Notes: generated by a model from the sequence alone, not told the origin. A DNA stretch of 64,000 nt from Rhizobium sp. ZPR4 (GCF_040215725.1 NZ_CP157968.1:930001-994000), one strand, 5' to 3'; counted from the first letter of the stretch, positions 37,459-47,577 are shown. Made by a program: numbers and translations.

Positions 37459-39402
37459 TTAATCCGAACTGAGGGCGACGGCTGGATGCAGCCGGGATGC
37501 CTTGTGTGCTGGCAACAGGCCAAAAAGAAGCCCCGTTAGAAACGAGCAGGCAAGCGCGAGAAGTATAGGACCTGGGGTAAAGCTCACCGGCAGTCCGGCG
37601 AGACGAGCCAGAAGACCGATGCCGATGCCGCATGCAATGCCAATTATCCCGCCAACGATCGAAACGACCAACGTTTCGGTGATGAACTGCCACAATATAT
37701 CACGACGACGCGCGCCGGTCGCCATTCTAACGCCGATTTCCCTCGTGCGCTCGCTGACGCTGACAAGCATGATGTTCATGATCCCGATTCCACCCACCAC
37801 CAGCGAGATCGCCGCGACGCATCCCAGGAAGAGCTTCATCGTCGTAAAGGTATTGGCAAAGGTTTCCCTTACCGAGGACATATTGGTTACTTGCGTATCC
37901 TGGCGCTTGTGGCGCTCATCCAGCAGTTTCTGTATTGCATTCTCGGTGGCTTCGATCGCGGCGCTATCCTCTACCTGAACGGTGATGCTGCGGACGTTTT
38001 GCGCGCCGAACAGTCTCACGCTGCCGGTTGTCAGCGGTACGAGGACGACGTCGTCCTGGTCGTTTATGCCGGCGCCAGCTCCCTTTTCCGTCATGACCCC
38101 GATCACCTGGAACAGGACCTGGTCAACCAGAACATATTGTCCGATCGGATTTTCGCCTTCCGTAAACAGCGCCTTGGCAACGGTTTGGCCAAGTGCCGCT
38201 ACCGGCGCATAACCGTCGACGTCTTGCTGGTTCAGAAACTCTCCGCGCAGGACCTGCCAGGATTTCGCGGCCGTGAACTGGGGTACGATGCCGTTGGCAG
38301 TGGTGCGGTAGTCTGTGCCGCCGCGGCGGATCGTGACTGCTTTCTGCATTTCCGGCACCGCAAAGGCGACGTTGGGGATGGCCAGCATCGCGTCGGCGTC
38401 GGCAGATATCAATGTGGCGCCGGCATTGTCGATATTGCCGCGGAAGCTGGCCATGCTCGGGTGCACGATCAGCAGATTCGAGCCCATTGCCGTGATACGA
38501 TTCAGGATCGATTCCTGCACGCCCGTTCCGATCGCCAGCATGGCGACGACCGAGCAGACGCCGATGATGATGCCAAGCAGTGTCAGGACCGTCCGGAAGA
38601 GATTGGCGCGCAGCGACCGCAGCGCCATTTTGACCGCTTCGCCCATGTCGGCGATCGCCGCCGATCCTTCCACCGCTGGCTGCTCCGCTAGCGGGGAGCG
38701 GACCATGCTTTCCGGTTTCTTTCGTCTCCGATCGCTGACGATCCGGCCGTCATGAAGCTCGATCAGCCGGTCGGCCTGTTCGGCGATGGACCGTGAATGC
38801 GTGACGACGATGATCGTGTGACCCTTGTCGTTCATGCTGCGCAGCAGTGCCATGACATCGCTGCCGCTTGCACTGTCGAGGGCGCCGGTCGGCTCGTCGG
38901 CCAGGATCACGCGGCCACCGTTCATGAGCGCGCGCGCGATCGACACGCGCTGCTGCTGGCCGCCTGAAAGCTGGCTTGGACGATGATGCAGCCGGTCTGC
39001 GAGGTTCAGGGACTGCAGCAGCGCATCGGCGCGCTCGTGTCGCGCCTGCGCGGACATGCCGGAATAAATAGCCGGTACTTCGACATTCTCCTTTGCCGTC
39101 GCGGTCGCGATGAGATTGTAGCTTTGAAAGACAAAGCCGAAGGTTTTGCGGCGAAGGGTGGCCAAGTCGTCGTCTTGAAGTTGCGACACGGGCTCGCCGT
39201 CGATCCGATACTCACCCCCGCTCGGCTGATCCAGACAGCCGAGAATGTTCATCAATGTCGACTTGCCAGAACCAGACTGGCCGATGATCGCCACGAATTC
39301 GCCGGCAGTGATATCAAGCGAAACATCGTGCAGGACAGCGGTGGAGAGATCGCCGTTCACGTAGCTTTTGGAGATATTTCTCAGCGAGAGGAGCACAGGC
39401 AT
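37459..39402 (-). CDS. macB: MacB-like ABC transporter (ATPase-permease fusion)
   Basis: This encodes 647 residues with AGAGAAG before the ATG. Residues 1-235 are the ATPase: Walker [11 protein letters not shown]-loop VFQSYNL, signature [14 protein letters not shown], Walker [15 protein letters not shown] and H-loop VTHSRSI. A membrane helix near 270-300, a large periplasmic MacB_PCD domain and three C-terminal helices (FtsX-type) follow. With a MacA adaptor and an outer-membrane channel, such proteins export macrolides, siderophores, peptides or toxins from the periplasm. It follows macA by nine bases. The substrate is unknown. Confidence 0.93.
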   Translation of the reverse strand: MPVLLSLRNISKSYVNGDLSTAVLHDVSLDITAGEFVAIIGQSGSGKSTLMNILGCLDQPSGGEYRIDGEPVSQLQDDDLATLRRKTFGFVFQSYNLIATATAKENVEVPAIYSGMSAQARHERADALLQSLNLADRLHHRPSQLSGGQQQRVSIARALMNGGRVILADEPTGALDSASGSDVMALLRSMNDKGHTIIVVTHSRSIAEQADRLIELHDGRIVSDRRRKKPESMVRSPLAEQPAVEGSAAIADMGEAVKMALRSLRANLFRTVLTLLGIIIGVCSVVAMLAIGTGVQESILNRITAMGSNLLIVHPSMASFRGNIDNAGATLISADADAMLAIPNVAFAVPEMQKAVTIRRGGTDYRTTANGIVPQFTAAKSWQVLRGEFLNQQDVDGYAPVAALGQTVAKALFTEGENPIGQYVLVDQVLFQVIGVMTEKGAGAGINDQDDVVLVPLTTGSVRLFGAQNVRSITVQVEDSAAIEATENAIQKLLDERHKRQDTQVTNMSSVRETFANTFTTMKLFLGCVAAISLVVGGIGIMNIMLVSVSERTREIGVRMATGARRRDILWQFITETLVVSIVGGIIGIACGIGIGLLARLAGLPVSFTPGPILLALACSFLTGLLFGLLPAHKASRLHPAVALSSD

Positions 39403-39411
39403 CGGCTTCTC

Positions 39412-40659
39412 TTAGAACAGCGAGCTGGGACGCGTGTCGCCGGTGCGCGTCTTCCTGCCGTCGTCATTGACGACGACAGCCTCACCCTCGCGAAGTCCGT
39501 CCTTGATTTCTACATTCACGCGGTTGCGTATGCCGACGTCGACGTGACGCGCTTCGATGCTGCCGTTTTGGTTCGTCACGAATACCTGCACATCCCCGGG
39601 CTTGCCCTCAACTGGATGGAGCGCCGCGGCGGGGATCAGCAAAACACCGGTCGCTGCCGCCTTTACAAAAAAGACCTGCGCACTCATCGACATCATCAGT
39701 TCGCCGTCGCGGTTGGGCACATCGAAAAGAGCATAATAGAGCACGACGTTATTGTCCGTGCTCGGCATAGGCTGAATCTGGCGAAGCGTTCCGGGAAACC
39801 GCTTGCCGCTCTCGCCGATCAAAGTGAAGTAGGCCCGCATGCCGAGCTTTAGCTTGCCGATATCCGCTTCGGAGACCTGCGCTTTCACGACCATCGTCGA
39901 CAGGTCGGCAATGGTGACAATGGTGGGCGTAGTCTGGTTCGCATTGAGAGTCTGTCCCTGTTTTGCGGGATTGGCGACGATGGTGCCTGAGAGGGGCGCA
40001 TAGATTTTCGTGTAGCCGAGATCGACCTTGTCGCTGCCAAGCGTTGCCTGCTGCTTACGAATCTGTGCCTCGGTCGCGTCAAAGTCGGCCTGTGCCGAGG
40101 CAAGATCCGCAACGGCTTGATCCAGCGACGATTGCGCCATGCTTCTGGCCGCGACCAATGTGTGTTGCCGATCAATATTGGTTTGTTTCAGGGCGAGCTG
40201 CGCCTTTTTTGCGATGCGCTGCGCCTCGAGCATCGCAAGTTCGGCCTCGTCGATTTCAAGCTTGTGCTCTATAGGCGCTGGGTCGATTTCGGCAATGAGC
40301 TGGTTTTGAGTGACCATGTCGCCGATTTGGACATAAAGCGTTTTCAACTGGCCGGAGACCTGCGCACCGACATCGACCGACTTGACCGCTTCCAGCTTAC
40401 CGACGGCGGTTACGCTATTTTCGATATCGCCGCGAACGACAGGTTGCGTCACCTTCGCACTCGCGGCCGGCCCAGTGGAATATTGGTTCCAAAACCAATA
40501 GCCCGTGCTTGCGACAGCAAGCAGAGCGATCAGGCGCAACCAGCCTCGGCCATGTTTCCTGCTGGTTTCAACGGCGGGTATCGTATCCAGCTCGTAACGA
40601 CGCTCAGGTGAGAAGCGGCTTTGTTCTTCGCGGGAAGGGCTGTTTTTCTGAAGTGACAT
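39412..40659 (-). CDS. macA: MacA-like periplasmic adaptor (HlyD/RND family)
   Basis: This encodes 415 residues. An N-terminal anchor helix (GWLRLIALLAVASTGYWFWNQY) follows a 35-residue cytoplasmic tail. Then come the lipoyl half-motif (VDVGAQVSGQLKTLYVQIGDMVTQNQLIAEIDP), a coiled-coil hairpin of about 100 residues and beta-barrel domains. It bridges MacB to an outer-membrane factor of the TolC type, which is not encoded here. First gene of the macA-macB operon. Confidence 0.92.
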   Translation of the reverse strand: MSLQKNSPSREEQSRFSPERRYELDTIPAVETSRKHGRGWLRLIALLAVASTGYWFWNQYSTGPAASAKVTQPVVRGDIENSVTAVGKLEAVKSVDVGAQVSGQLKTLYVQIGDMVTQNQLIAEIDPAPIEHKLEIDEAELAMLEAQRIAKKAQLALKQTNIDRQHTLVAARSMAQSSLDQAVADLASAQADFDATEAQIRKQQATLGSDKVDLGYTKIYAPLSGTIVANPAKQGQTLNANQTTPTIVTIADLSTMVVKAQVSEADIGKLKLGMRAYFTLIGESGKRFPGTLRQIQPMPSTDNNVVLYYALFDVPNRDGELMMSMSAQVFFVKAAATGVLLIPAAALHPVEGKPGDVQVFVTNQNGSIEARHVDVGIRNRVNVEIKDGLREGEAVVVNDDGRKTRTGDTRPSSLF

Positions 40660-40835
40660 ATCGCAGGAGGCACTCGGGGAAAGGAATTGTCGTGAACCTT
40701 GCTCAAGGAATAGTCCGGATCTGCATCGTCATCGTTCGCTCCCTCAGGTTGGCCGGAGTCGATCGAGCAGCGGCTTTGGAAGGCAATAACGCAATTGCCG
40801 CATTCTACTCTCCCAAGATTGATCGTGATCGTGAG

Positions 40836-40858
40836 AGAGCGCCCCGATCGGGCGCTCT
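40836..40858. terminator. Hairpin terminator near the small exported protein gene
   Basis: A stem AGAGCGCCC / GGGCGCTCT (40836-40844 and 40850-40858) with a 5-base loop lies 14 bases after the minus-strand stop at 40873. A short T-run follows on the plus strand only, so it may act in both directions or simply insulate the macA promoter. Confidence 0.6.
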
Positions 40859-40872
40859 TTCGCAGTCCTTGT

Positions 40873-41148
40873 TCAGTTGATCCAACCCTGGCCCGAGAAG
40901 CCGCAGGTGAATTCTTCAATTAGGCTGCGCCAGTACCATGCATCCGAGCAGGAATTCACCAGCGCCACTTGTACCGGCTCAGCGGACATGCGGGCTGCGG
41001 AAAGCTGCAATGCGCCTTTCTGCGAGGGGACGGCAACGTCGGTCAGGCTGTTGTCGGCCGCATGCGGAATGCTGGCGATTGCCATGGCGGGCAGAGACGC
41101 AGATGCGAGCGCGCAGCCCAAAACGATCGAGGTGATTTTCTTACGCAA
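40873..41148 (-). CDS. Small exported protein, uncharacterised
   Basis: This encodes 91 residues from a TTG at 41148 (LRKKITSIVL); GGAGG lies seven bases upstream, within a perfect palindrome GGAGGATCCTCC (41150-41161). A signal peptide runs to about residue 23-25 (ASLPAMAIA). The mature part has two Cys (NSCSDAWY, EFTCGFSG), which could form a disulfide. No family is recognised. It is a single gene with a terminator-like hairpin after it. Confidence 0.6.
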   Translation of the reverse strand: MRKKITSIVLGCALASASLPAMAIASIPHAADNSLTDVAVPSQKGALQLSAARMSAEPVQVALVNSCSDAWYWRSLIEEFTCGFSGQGWIN

Positions 41149-41149
41149 A

Positions 41150-41161
41150 GGAGGATCCTCC
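41150..41161. promoter_or_regulatory. Ribosome-binding site inside a perfect palindrome
   Basis: GGAGGATCCTCC contains the GGAGG ribosome-binding core of the minus-strand gene and its complement. Pairing within or between transcripts could mask it. Whether this matters in the cell is inference. Confidence 0.35.
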
Positions 41162-41784
41162 GTGTTGATGAAACAGCCGCTGATAGCAGTTGACTATCGG
41201 AAGTCGATGGGGGGTCGAGCGGGGACCCTGCAATCTGCACGGATGTGCACTCTTTGTGGACCAGCTTGCACCAATCGATAATCGGACTGTCGGACTCTAT
41301 CCTCTTGATCGGACGGTCCCTCCGGCAAGCAAGATTCCTTTAGGTAGATGACGTGCGCCTTCGAACGGCGGCACGGGCATACCTTGTCGAGTGGATAAGC
41401 TAACCTATTCAAAGACCAATTGATCTTGATTTGCCGAGACGGTTCAAACGTCATGCAGCATGAAGTTCCCCATATCGTTCAATCGACGATGCAACTCGTA
41501 ACTGCCGCTGTATCACAATATTCGGACCAAATGTCCGAGTCGGCCGGCACCCGCCAATCAGCCAAGCGACACCTTTGGAGTGGCGCATGTTTCGACGGTC
41601 AACTGAAAACATCTCACAAGCCACTCACAAGATTTTTATAAATTAGAGCAACCTAAATTTGCGAAGGCTATTTTCTTCCCGCCGCCCATACCTATCTCGC
41701 ACTTGCGAAATGATCGCGCATTCCAACCCGCCGGGCATGGGTACGCCCCCTGCCTGCCGTCCGGCCCATCACAAGGACTCGACA
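41162..41784. other. Upstream region of the carbonic anhydrase operon
   Basis: About 620 bases separate the small exported protein from the carbonic anhydrase. Only short frames without family resemblance are present. TATAAA at about 41636 is a possible -10 for the plus-strand operon. No RNA gene or repeat was seen. Confidence 0.35.
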
Positions 41785-42474
41785 ATGGGTGATTTGCTTA
41801 AAGGTATCTCCAGCTTTCGCGGTGCCGTCTTTCCAGACCATCAGGCACTTTATCGCAAGCTGGCAGAGGAGGGGCAGCAGCCGCAAGCGCTGATGATTTC
41901 CTGCGCCGACAGCCGGGTGATGCCTGAAACGATCACGCAATCTGGTCCCGGCGAACTCTTCGTCTGCCGGAATGCCGGAAATATCGTCCCTCCCTTTTCC
42001 ACGGCCAATGGCGGCGTGTCATCGGCGATAGAATATGCGGTCGTCGCACTCGGCGTTCGTGATATCATCGTCTGCGGGCATTCCGATTGCGGTGCGATGA
42101 AGGGGCTTTGCCATCCCGATCTCCTGAAGCCGATGCCGAATGTCGCTGCCTGGCTGAAACACAGCCATGCCGCCCATTCGATTGTCTGCGAAGCCTATCC
42201 TGTTGATCTGCCCGAGCGCCAAAGGGTTCGCGCCATCGCCATGGAAAACGTCGTTGTCCAGCTTGACCATCTGCGCACACATCCTTCGGTCGCGGCCAAG
42301 CTGGCGACCAACGACATTACCCTGCATGGTTGGTTCTTCGATATCGAGACGGGAGAGGTGCTCGTCTATGACGGTGCCGCCGCTCGCTTCACGGAAATCC
42401 TTGAGGACAGGCCCTTGCCTGTCGCGGTTAAGGGTCGCGGTCGTCCGCATGTGATCCCGCAAGCCGCGGAGTAG
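41785..42474 (+). CDS. Beta-class carbonic anhydrase
   Basis: This encodes 229 residues from the ATG at 41785 with AAGGA upstream; an in-frame extension lacks family sequence. The zinc site is complete: Cys40 and the Asp-Arg dyad in CADSR (D42, R44), then His99 and Cys102 in GHSDCG. It interconverts CO2 and bicarbonate in the cytoplasm. The gene ends four bases before the SulP transporter gene, so the two form a transcription unit and probably act together on bicarbonate. Confidence 0.94.
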   Translation: MGDLLKGISSFRGAVFPDHQALYRKLAEEGQQPQALMISCADSRVMPETITQSGPGELFVCRNAGNIVPPFSTANGGVSSAIEYAVVALGVRDIIVCGHSDCGAMKGLCHPDLLKPMPNVAAWLKHSHAAHSIVCEAYPVDLPERQRVRAIAMENVVVQLDHLRTHPSVAAKLATNDITLHGWFFDIETGEVLVYDGAAARFTEILEDRPLPVAVKGRGRPHVIPQAAE

Positions 42475-42478
42475 GTCG

Positions 42479-44005
42479 ATGATATCAAGCTCTGTTCTTT
42501 CGCGAGACTTCGCGTCGTCGCTCGTCGTGTTTCTCGTTGCTATACCGCTTTGCCTCGGGATTGCTGTGGCCTCAGGAGTTCCGGTGGCCATGGGCCTCAT
42601 TTCAGGCATTGTCGGCGGCATCGTCGTTGGCCTTTTGGCCGGCTCTCCACTTCAGGTGTCAGGTCCGGCCGCCGGCCTTGCCGTGATCGTCTTCGGTTTT
42701 GTCGAGCAACATGGCATCGCCATGCTCGGACCGGTTCTCATCGTTGCGGGATTTCTGCAGGTTCTTGCTGGATTCCTGCGGATCGGTTCGTGGTTCCGGG
42801 CAATCTCGCCTGCTGTCGTTCATGGCATGCTTGCAGGCATCGGCATCCTCATCATTCTTGGCCAGATCCATGTGCTGATGGGGGCAAGACCGGCTGCCGG
42901 AGGCATCGAGAACGTCACCGCCATGGAGCAGACCTTTGCTCGCGTATGGGGCGCGGGGCTGACGCGAGAAGCGGTCGCTCTCCTCGTGGGTCTGATTTCC
43001 TTGCTTGCCATGATCGCCTGGGAGAAGTTCAGGCCGAAGTCACTGATACTGGTACCCGGTGCCCTGGTGGGGGTCGCGGCCGGTACGATATTGACGGTCG
43101 GGATGCAGTTGCCGATCGCAAGAGTGGAGGTGCCGTCCTCTCTCATCGAAAGCATTACACTGCCGACGCTCGATGGCTTTGCCAGACTGGTCGAGCCCGG
43201 TATCATCGTGACAACACTGGTCATAGCGGTGATCGCCAGTGCGGAAACGCTGCTGTCGTCCGCCGCGGTTGATCGCATGCACGATGGCGTGCGCACCCGC
43301 TTCAACAAGGAGCTGTTTGCCCAGGGCATCGGCAACGGACTTTGCGGTCTGCTGGGTGCGTTGCCGATTACCGGTGTCATCGTCAGATCGTCCGCTAATA
43401 TTCAGGCCGGCGCACGGACCCGGGCGTCGGCCGTTCTGCACGGTGTTTGGATCCTTGGGCTCGTAGCATTTCTACCGCAGCTGCTCGCGATGGTGCCGCT
43501 GACGGCGCTTGCCGCGGTCCTGCTTGTGACAGGCTGGCGGCTGATCAGTCTCCATCATGTCCGGCACCTCTTCAATCATCACGGCTGGGTTCCCGTCGGG
43601 ATTTGGACCGCGACGGTGGCAATGGTGGTGCTTCAGGATCTGCTCGTCGGCGTGGCACTCGGCCTTGCGCTATCCATGCTGGAAATCCTTCCGTATCTGT
43701 GCCGCAAACTTGCCATCGACAGGTTGGAGGAGGATGAAACCATCCATCTCGACCTCGTCGGTGTGGCCACATGCAAGGACGTTCCTACTCTGCTCAATAT
43801 GCTGGAAACGCTTCCCGAGGGTCGTAAGATCAGGATTGCGGGCGCTCGCCTGCACTACCTTGACCATACAAGCGCCGAGACCCTGCGTGAATGGCTGAAA
43901 CGACAGAAGAAATTAGGGCGCCTCGTCGAAATTGAGCATCCGCCGGTCGGGCGCCACCGGAGGCTAAAACCGATCTTTGAACGGCTGTCAGAGGAAGTTG
44001 CCTGA
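42479..44005 (+). CDS. SulP-family anion transporter, probable bicarbonate transporter
   Basis: This encodes 508 residues with 10-12 membrane helices. It opens with the SulP pattern FLVAIPLCLGIAVASGVP and has SGPAAGLAVIVF, FNKELFAQGIGNGLCGLLGALPITGVIVRSSANIQAGARTR. A short STAS-like domain (about 440-505) lies at the C-terminus. SulP proteins carry sulfate, bicarbonate or dicarboxylates. Pairing with a carbonic anhydrase, seen in many bacteria, favours bicarbonate, as for cyanobacterial BicA. That assignment is by context. Confidence 0.9.
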   Translation: MISSSVLSRDFASSLVVFLVAIPLCLGIAVASGVPVAMGLISGIVGGIVVGLLAGSPLQVSGPAAGLAVIVFGFVEQHGIAMLGPVLIVAGFLQVLAGFLRIGSWFRAISPAVVHGMLAGIGILIILGQIHVLMGARPAAGGIENVTAMEQTFARVWGAGLTREAVALLVGLISLLAMIAWEKFRPKSLILVPGALVGVAAGTILTVGMQLPIARVEVPSSLIESITLPTLDGFARLVEPGIIVTTLVIAVIASAETLLSSAAVDRMHDGVRTRFNKELFAQGIGNGLCGLLGALPITGVIVRSSANIQAGARTRASAVLHGVWILGLVAFLPQLLAMVPLTALAAVLLVTGWRLISLHHVRHLFNHHGWVPVGIWTATVAMVVLQDLLVGVALGLALSMLEILPYLCRKLAIDRLEEDETIHLDLVGVATCKDVPTLLNMLETLPEGRKIRIAGARLHYLDHTSAETLREWLKRQKKLGRLVEIEHPPVGRHRRLKPIFERLSEEVA

Positions 44006-44042
44006 TCGGCGGAGAATGCATCAGGTAGCTAGCGACAATGTT

Positions 44043-44065
44043 CTTGCCCCGCTTACCGGGGCAAG
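44043..44065 (+). terminator. Hairpin terminator after the SulP gene
   Basis: A 9-base stem CTTGCCCCG / CGGGGCAAG (44043-44051 and 44057-44065) with a 5-base loop lies about 40 bases after the stop. There is no strong T-run. Confidence 0.6.
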
Positions 44066-44141
44066 GCGAAGAGCAAGAAGCGAAGCGCTAAACATCACGT
44101 TTATTTCCATTGCTGCGGCCATATGAGGTGACGCATTACAA

Positions 44142-44591
44142 TCACGCCTTGTTGGCATTCAGTCTCTGCAGCTCCAGAAAGAGGAAGCGTGTTTCGAGCA
44201 GATTGACGATGCGCAGCACCGTCTCCACGGCGTCGAGCGGTTTCACGAGGAAATCTTTGGCGCCTAGCGAGAGCGCGCGTCGGCGGGTTTCGATCGAAAC
44301 GTCCGCCGTAAGCACGATGACGGGAACGAAGGTTTGCTGTCCGACAAGGCGTGAAAAGGCCTCCAGCAGCTGAAAGCCGTCGACATGCGGCATCATGAGG
44401 TCCAGAAGCACGATGTCCGGCTGCAGGCTTCGAAAAAGATCCACGGCGTTGCGGGGATCGGACGTGGAGCTGATCTTGCCAAAGCCTTCGCGCTGCAAAA
44501 GCCGCGTGAGCAGGGTGACGTTTGCCGGTTCGTCGTCGATGATCAGTATCTGGGCCTCAGCGGGGATGTCGATCGTCGTGTTCAGTTGCAT
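44142..44591 (-). CDS. Single-domain response regulator
   Basis: This encodes 149 residues with a receiver domain only: acidic pair D19-D20 in ILIIDDEP, phosphoacceptor D64 in IVLLDLMMPHVDGF, Thr in VLTAD and Lys in FLVKPLD. A 20-residue helical tail follows. The start overlaps the end of the hybrid kinase gene by ten bases, so they are cotranscribed. It has no output domain, so it probably works by protein contact or as a phosphate sink. Confidence 0.9.
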   Translation of the reverse strand: MQLNTTIDIPAEAQILIIDDEPANVTLLTRLLQREGFGKISSTSDPRNAVDLFRSLQPDIVLLDLMMPHVDGFQLLEAFSRLVGQQTFVPVIVLTADVSIETRRRALSLGAKDFLVKPLDAVETVLRIVNLLETRFLFLELQRLNANKA

Positions 44592-46927
44592 GTCAGATCT
44601 TCTATTGTTCGTACAAGGAGACGCAGGTCGAGGGGCTTGGTCAAATAGCCCGCGGCTTGACCCGCCTTGGCCTTCTGGCGGCTCTCACCCGTTGCATCGG
44701 CGCTGACGACGACAACGGGGATCGCCTGCGTCCTCCGGTCACTTTTTAGCCGCAAGAGAACGTCAAGGCCGCTGATGTCGGGCAGGTCGAGATCGAGAAG
44801 GATCAGGTCGGGCTGATGCTCGACGGCAAGAGCAAGGCCCTGTTCGCCCAAGATGGCCGGTATCACCTTGCAATCGAAGCTGCGCGTCATTGCATTCTCG
44901 ACCAGGCTGAGGTTGTGGGGATTGTCCTCGACACATAGGACTTTGGCAATTCCGCCGCTTCTCGTCCCGATGGCCGTGATCGGCGCCGATTGGGCCTGCT
45001 CGGTATGTTCGTTGCTCTCGCTGACAGGCAGGTGCAGAGAAAATACGCTTCCCAGATGCGAGGTTCGCACCAGCTCCAAGCCGCCGCCCATGGCCTCCAT
45101 CAGATGCTTGGACAGGGCAAGGCCCAATCCCGTGCCGCTTGTCGCATTGCGGTCCTTGCCGAGCCGTTCAAAGGGCTGAAACAGGCGTTCGATTTCATCG
45201 GCGGCGATCCCGCCTCCGCTATCGCTAATTTCGATCGCAAGCTCCTCCGCCCGGTTCCTGCGCGCCGCGACGGTGACGCTGCCCCCCGCGTGGTTGAACT
45301 TGATGGCGTTCGACAGCAGATTGAGCAGCACTTGCAGCAGCCGCCGCCGATCCGCATGCGAGTAGGCCCGCGCCAGCTCAGCGTCATCAAGATGCAGGTC
45401 GATGTTTCGTTCCCGAGCCAGCGGCCTCGCCAACGCGATCGCTTCACGCAGAACCTCGGTCACGTCGATCTGTTCGATCAGCAGATCCATGCGTCCGGCT
45501 TCGATCCTGGCAATATCGAGGACTTCGTCGATGAGGCTCAGCAGATGCCGGCCAGCCGTCAGGATCTGCTTGACGGAAGATTGCGACTCTTCATCGCGAA
45601 GATCCATCTCGAGGATTTGGCCAAAGCCCAGGATCGAGTTGAGGGGAGTGCGCAGCTCGTGGCTCATGCGCGACAAAAACTCACTCTTGGCCCGGCTTGC
45701 GCGCTCAGCCTCCTGGCGTGCCGCAAGCAGGGCTTCCTCAGCCTTTTTTCTGTCCGTCATATCGCGGGTGATCTTGGAAAAACCGCGCGATTTGCCTTGG
45801 TCGTCCTGAAGGGCGGTGACGACCACGTTGGCCCAGAAGCGCGAGCCGTCCTTGCGGATACGCCAGCCTTCGTCCTCGACCCGCCCATATGTCTTGGCCT
45901 GTGAGAGTTCCTGCGCGGGATGGGTCCTGCGTGTTTCCTCAGGGTAAAACGTGGAAAAATGCCCGCCTATGACCTCATCCGCCTTGTAGCCTGTAATCCG
46001 TTCGGCTCCGCTATTCCAGCTGACGACATGACCGGCGTCGTCCAGGCCGAAAATACCATAGTCGTGCACGCCATCCACCAGGAGGCGGAAGCGCTCCTCG
46101 CTTTCACGCAATGCATCCTCGCGCGCCTTGAGCAGACGGCTCGCATCCTCAAGCGCCGCCGCAAGTTCACCCAGCTCGTCGCGTGCCGTCGGGAAGCGTT
46201 CCAGCTCCCGGCCGCCGGCAAGCTTGTGGGCGGCCTCCTTGAGAACACCGACACGCCGGACGATCCCGTTGGACATGAGGATGATGGCCGTGATGCCGCC
46301 GAGCAGTCCGAAGAGAGCGCCGAACAAGGTGATCCATTGCGCGCGGTCACGAATGGCGTCGGCCTCTCCGGTCCGGATCGCCAGCAGCACATCTTCCCGC
46401 TCGCGCATTTGGTCGATCTTCGCTCGAAGCGTATCCAGCAGCGCCTTGTTTTCCACCAGTGTCCTGCGAATGTCCTCCGTGGTCGGCTGTCCGGCTTTGC
46501 CGGCGGCATCGCCGAGCGCGCTCAGGCCTTTGAGCTTTTGCATCACCAGCGGCTCCATCTCGTCGAGCCGGGCGAGCTGTTCTCCATCTCTGATCCTTGG
46601 CCGCATGGACGCAAACACCCCAGGAAGTTCCGCTCGTGCCTTGTCGAAGGGCGCAAGGAAAGCCTGGTTGTCGGTAAGGAGATACCCGCGTACGCCGGAA
46701 GCCGCTTCGGCGAGAAGAGCGTGCAGCTCCAGAATGTCCGATTGGATCGCCAAAGTCACCCGCACATAGTTTTCCGCCCTGCGGCTCTCGCGATCCGCAA
46801 AGAAGACCGAGGTCAGGGCAATGAAGAAGCAGATCAACGGAACGGCGATGACAATCAGCCCCTTGAGTGCAAGGGGTAGATCAAGAAAGCTCTTCGATAG
46901 CGAGGCAGACAGGCGTCGGTGGATCAT
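44582..46927 (-). CDS. Hybrid sensor histidine kinase (CHASE3-HAMP-PAS-HisKA-HATPase-REC)
   Basis: This encodes 781 residues. Membrane helices at about 22-44 and 197-220 flank a periplasmic CHASE3 domain (AASGVRGYLLTDNQAF). A HAMP region (221-275), a PAS domain (about 275-395), HisKA with His423 (RMSHELRTPLNSILGFGQIL), an HATPase with SGTGLGLALSKHLM and a C-terminal receiver (VLCVEDN; LILLDLDLPDISGLD) follow. It should sense an external or membrane signal and run an internal phosphorelay. Its start overlaps the LuxR-type regulator stop, so four signalling genes are linked. Confidence 0.93.
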   Translation of the reverse strand: MIHRRLSASLSKSFLDLPLALKGLIVIAVPLICFFIALTSVFFADRESRRAENYVRVTLAIQSDILELHALLAEAASGVRGYLLTDNQAFLAPFDKARAELPGVFASMRPRIRDGEQLARLDEMEPLVMQKLKGLSALGDAAGKAGQPTTEDIRRTLVENKALLDTLRAKIDQMREREDVLLAIRTGEADAIRDRAQWITLFGALFGLLGGITAIILMSNGIVRRVGVLKEAAHKLAGGRELERFPTARDELGELAAALEDASRLLKAREDALRESEERFRLLVDGVHDYGIFGLDDAGHVVSWNSGAERITGYKADEVIGGHFSTFYPEETRRTHPAQELSQAKTYGRVEDEGWRIRKDGSRFWANVVVTALQDDQGKSRGFSKITRDMTDRKKAEEALLAARQEAERASRAKSEFLSRMSHELRTPLNSILGFGQILEMDLRDEESQSSVKQILTAGRHLLSLIDEVLDIARIEAGRMDLLIEQIDVTEVLREAIALARPLARERNIDLHLDDAELARAYSHADRRRLLQVLLNLLSNAIKFNHAGGSVTVAARRNRAEELAIEISDSGGGIAADEIERLFQPFERLGKDRNATSGTGLGLALSKHLMEAMGGGLELVRTSHLGSVFSLHLPVSESNEHTEQAQSAPITAIGTRSGGIAKVLCVEDNPHNLSLVENAMTRSFDCKVIPAILGEQGLALAVEHQPDLILLDLDLPDISGLDVLLRLKSDRRTQAIPVVVVSADATGESRQKAKAGQAAGYLTKPLDLRLLVRTIEDLTCN

Positions 46928-47577
46928 AGACGTTCCCGATCGACCAGCCCGGCTTTGACGGCGACGACGGCCGCCTGTGTCCGGTCGTTGACCCGGAGCT
47001 TGAAGAGAATGCGTTCGACATGCACCTTGACCGTGCCGGGTGCGATCGAGAGCGCCTTGGCAATTTCCTTGTTTGTCTCGCCAGTCGTCATGCGCTCGAG
47101 AATCTCGCGTTCGCGCACGGTCAGCCGTTCCATGGCGATTTCGCCGGCCGCCTCGGGTGAAACGCGCCGCAACAGGCGCCGCATCAGCTCGATATTGAAG
47201 AAGGATTGCCCCGCGGCGACATTGCGTATCATCTGCAGCAACTCGTCGCGCCGGATGTCCTTGAGCGCATAGCCGCTCGCTCCGGCCTTGATCGCGGCTT
47301 CCAGATAGTCGACGCTGTCATGCATGGTCAGCATGATGATACGGGTTGAAGGCGATTTGGCGCCTATCTCGGCCGCCGCCTCCAGCCCGTCCATCCCGCC
47401 CATGCGGATGTCCAGCAGAGCAACGTCGGGGCGCAGCGTTTCGCAAAGCGAGACGGCGGCACCGCCATCGGCTGCCTCGCCGACGACCTCGATATCGTCT
47501 GCGGTGGACAGGATGGCCCTGAGGCCGGAACGAGCAAGATCGTGATCGTCCGCGATCAATATTCGGAGGCGCTTCAA
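46924..47577 (-). CDS. NarL/LuxR-type response regulator
   Basis: This encodes 217 residues from a TTG at 47577 that overlaps the stop of the sensor kinase gene; the open frame extends upstream only as antisense-like sequence within the kinase gene. The receiver domain has the acidic cluster ILIADDHD, phosphoacceptor D56 (ALLDIRMGGMDGL), Thr and Lys (YALKDI). The LuxR helix-turn-helix is LTVREREILERMTTGETNKEIAKALSIAPGTVKVHVERIL. It is the likely partner of the upstream kinase and a transcription factor of unknown regulon. Confidence 0.9.
   Translation of the reverse strand: MKRLRILIADDHDLARSGLRAILSTADDIEVVGEAADGGAAVSLCETLRPDVALLDIRMGGMDGLEAAAEIGAKSPSTRIIMLTMHDSVDYLEAAIKAGASGYALKDIRRDELLQMIRNVAAGQSFFNIELMRRLLRRVSPEAAGEIAMERLTVREREILERMTTGETNKEIAKALSIAPGTVKVHVERILFKLRVNDRTQAAVVAVKAGLVDRERL

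Noticed and set aside
45920..46879. 319-codon plus-strand frame
   Set aside because: Antisense to the hybrid histidine kinase gene.
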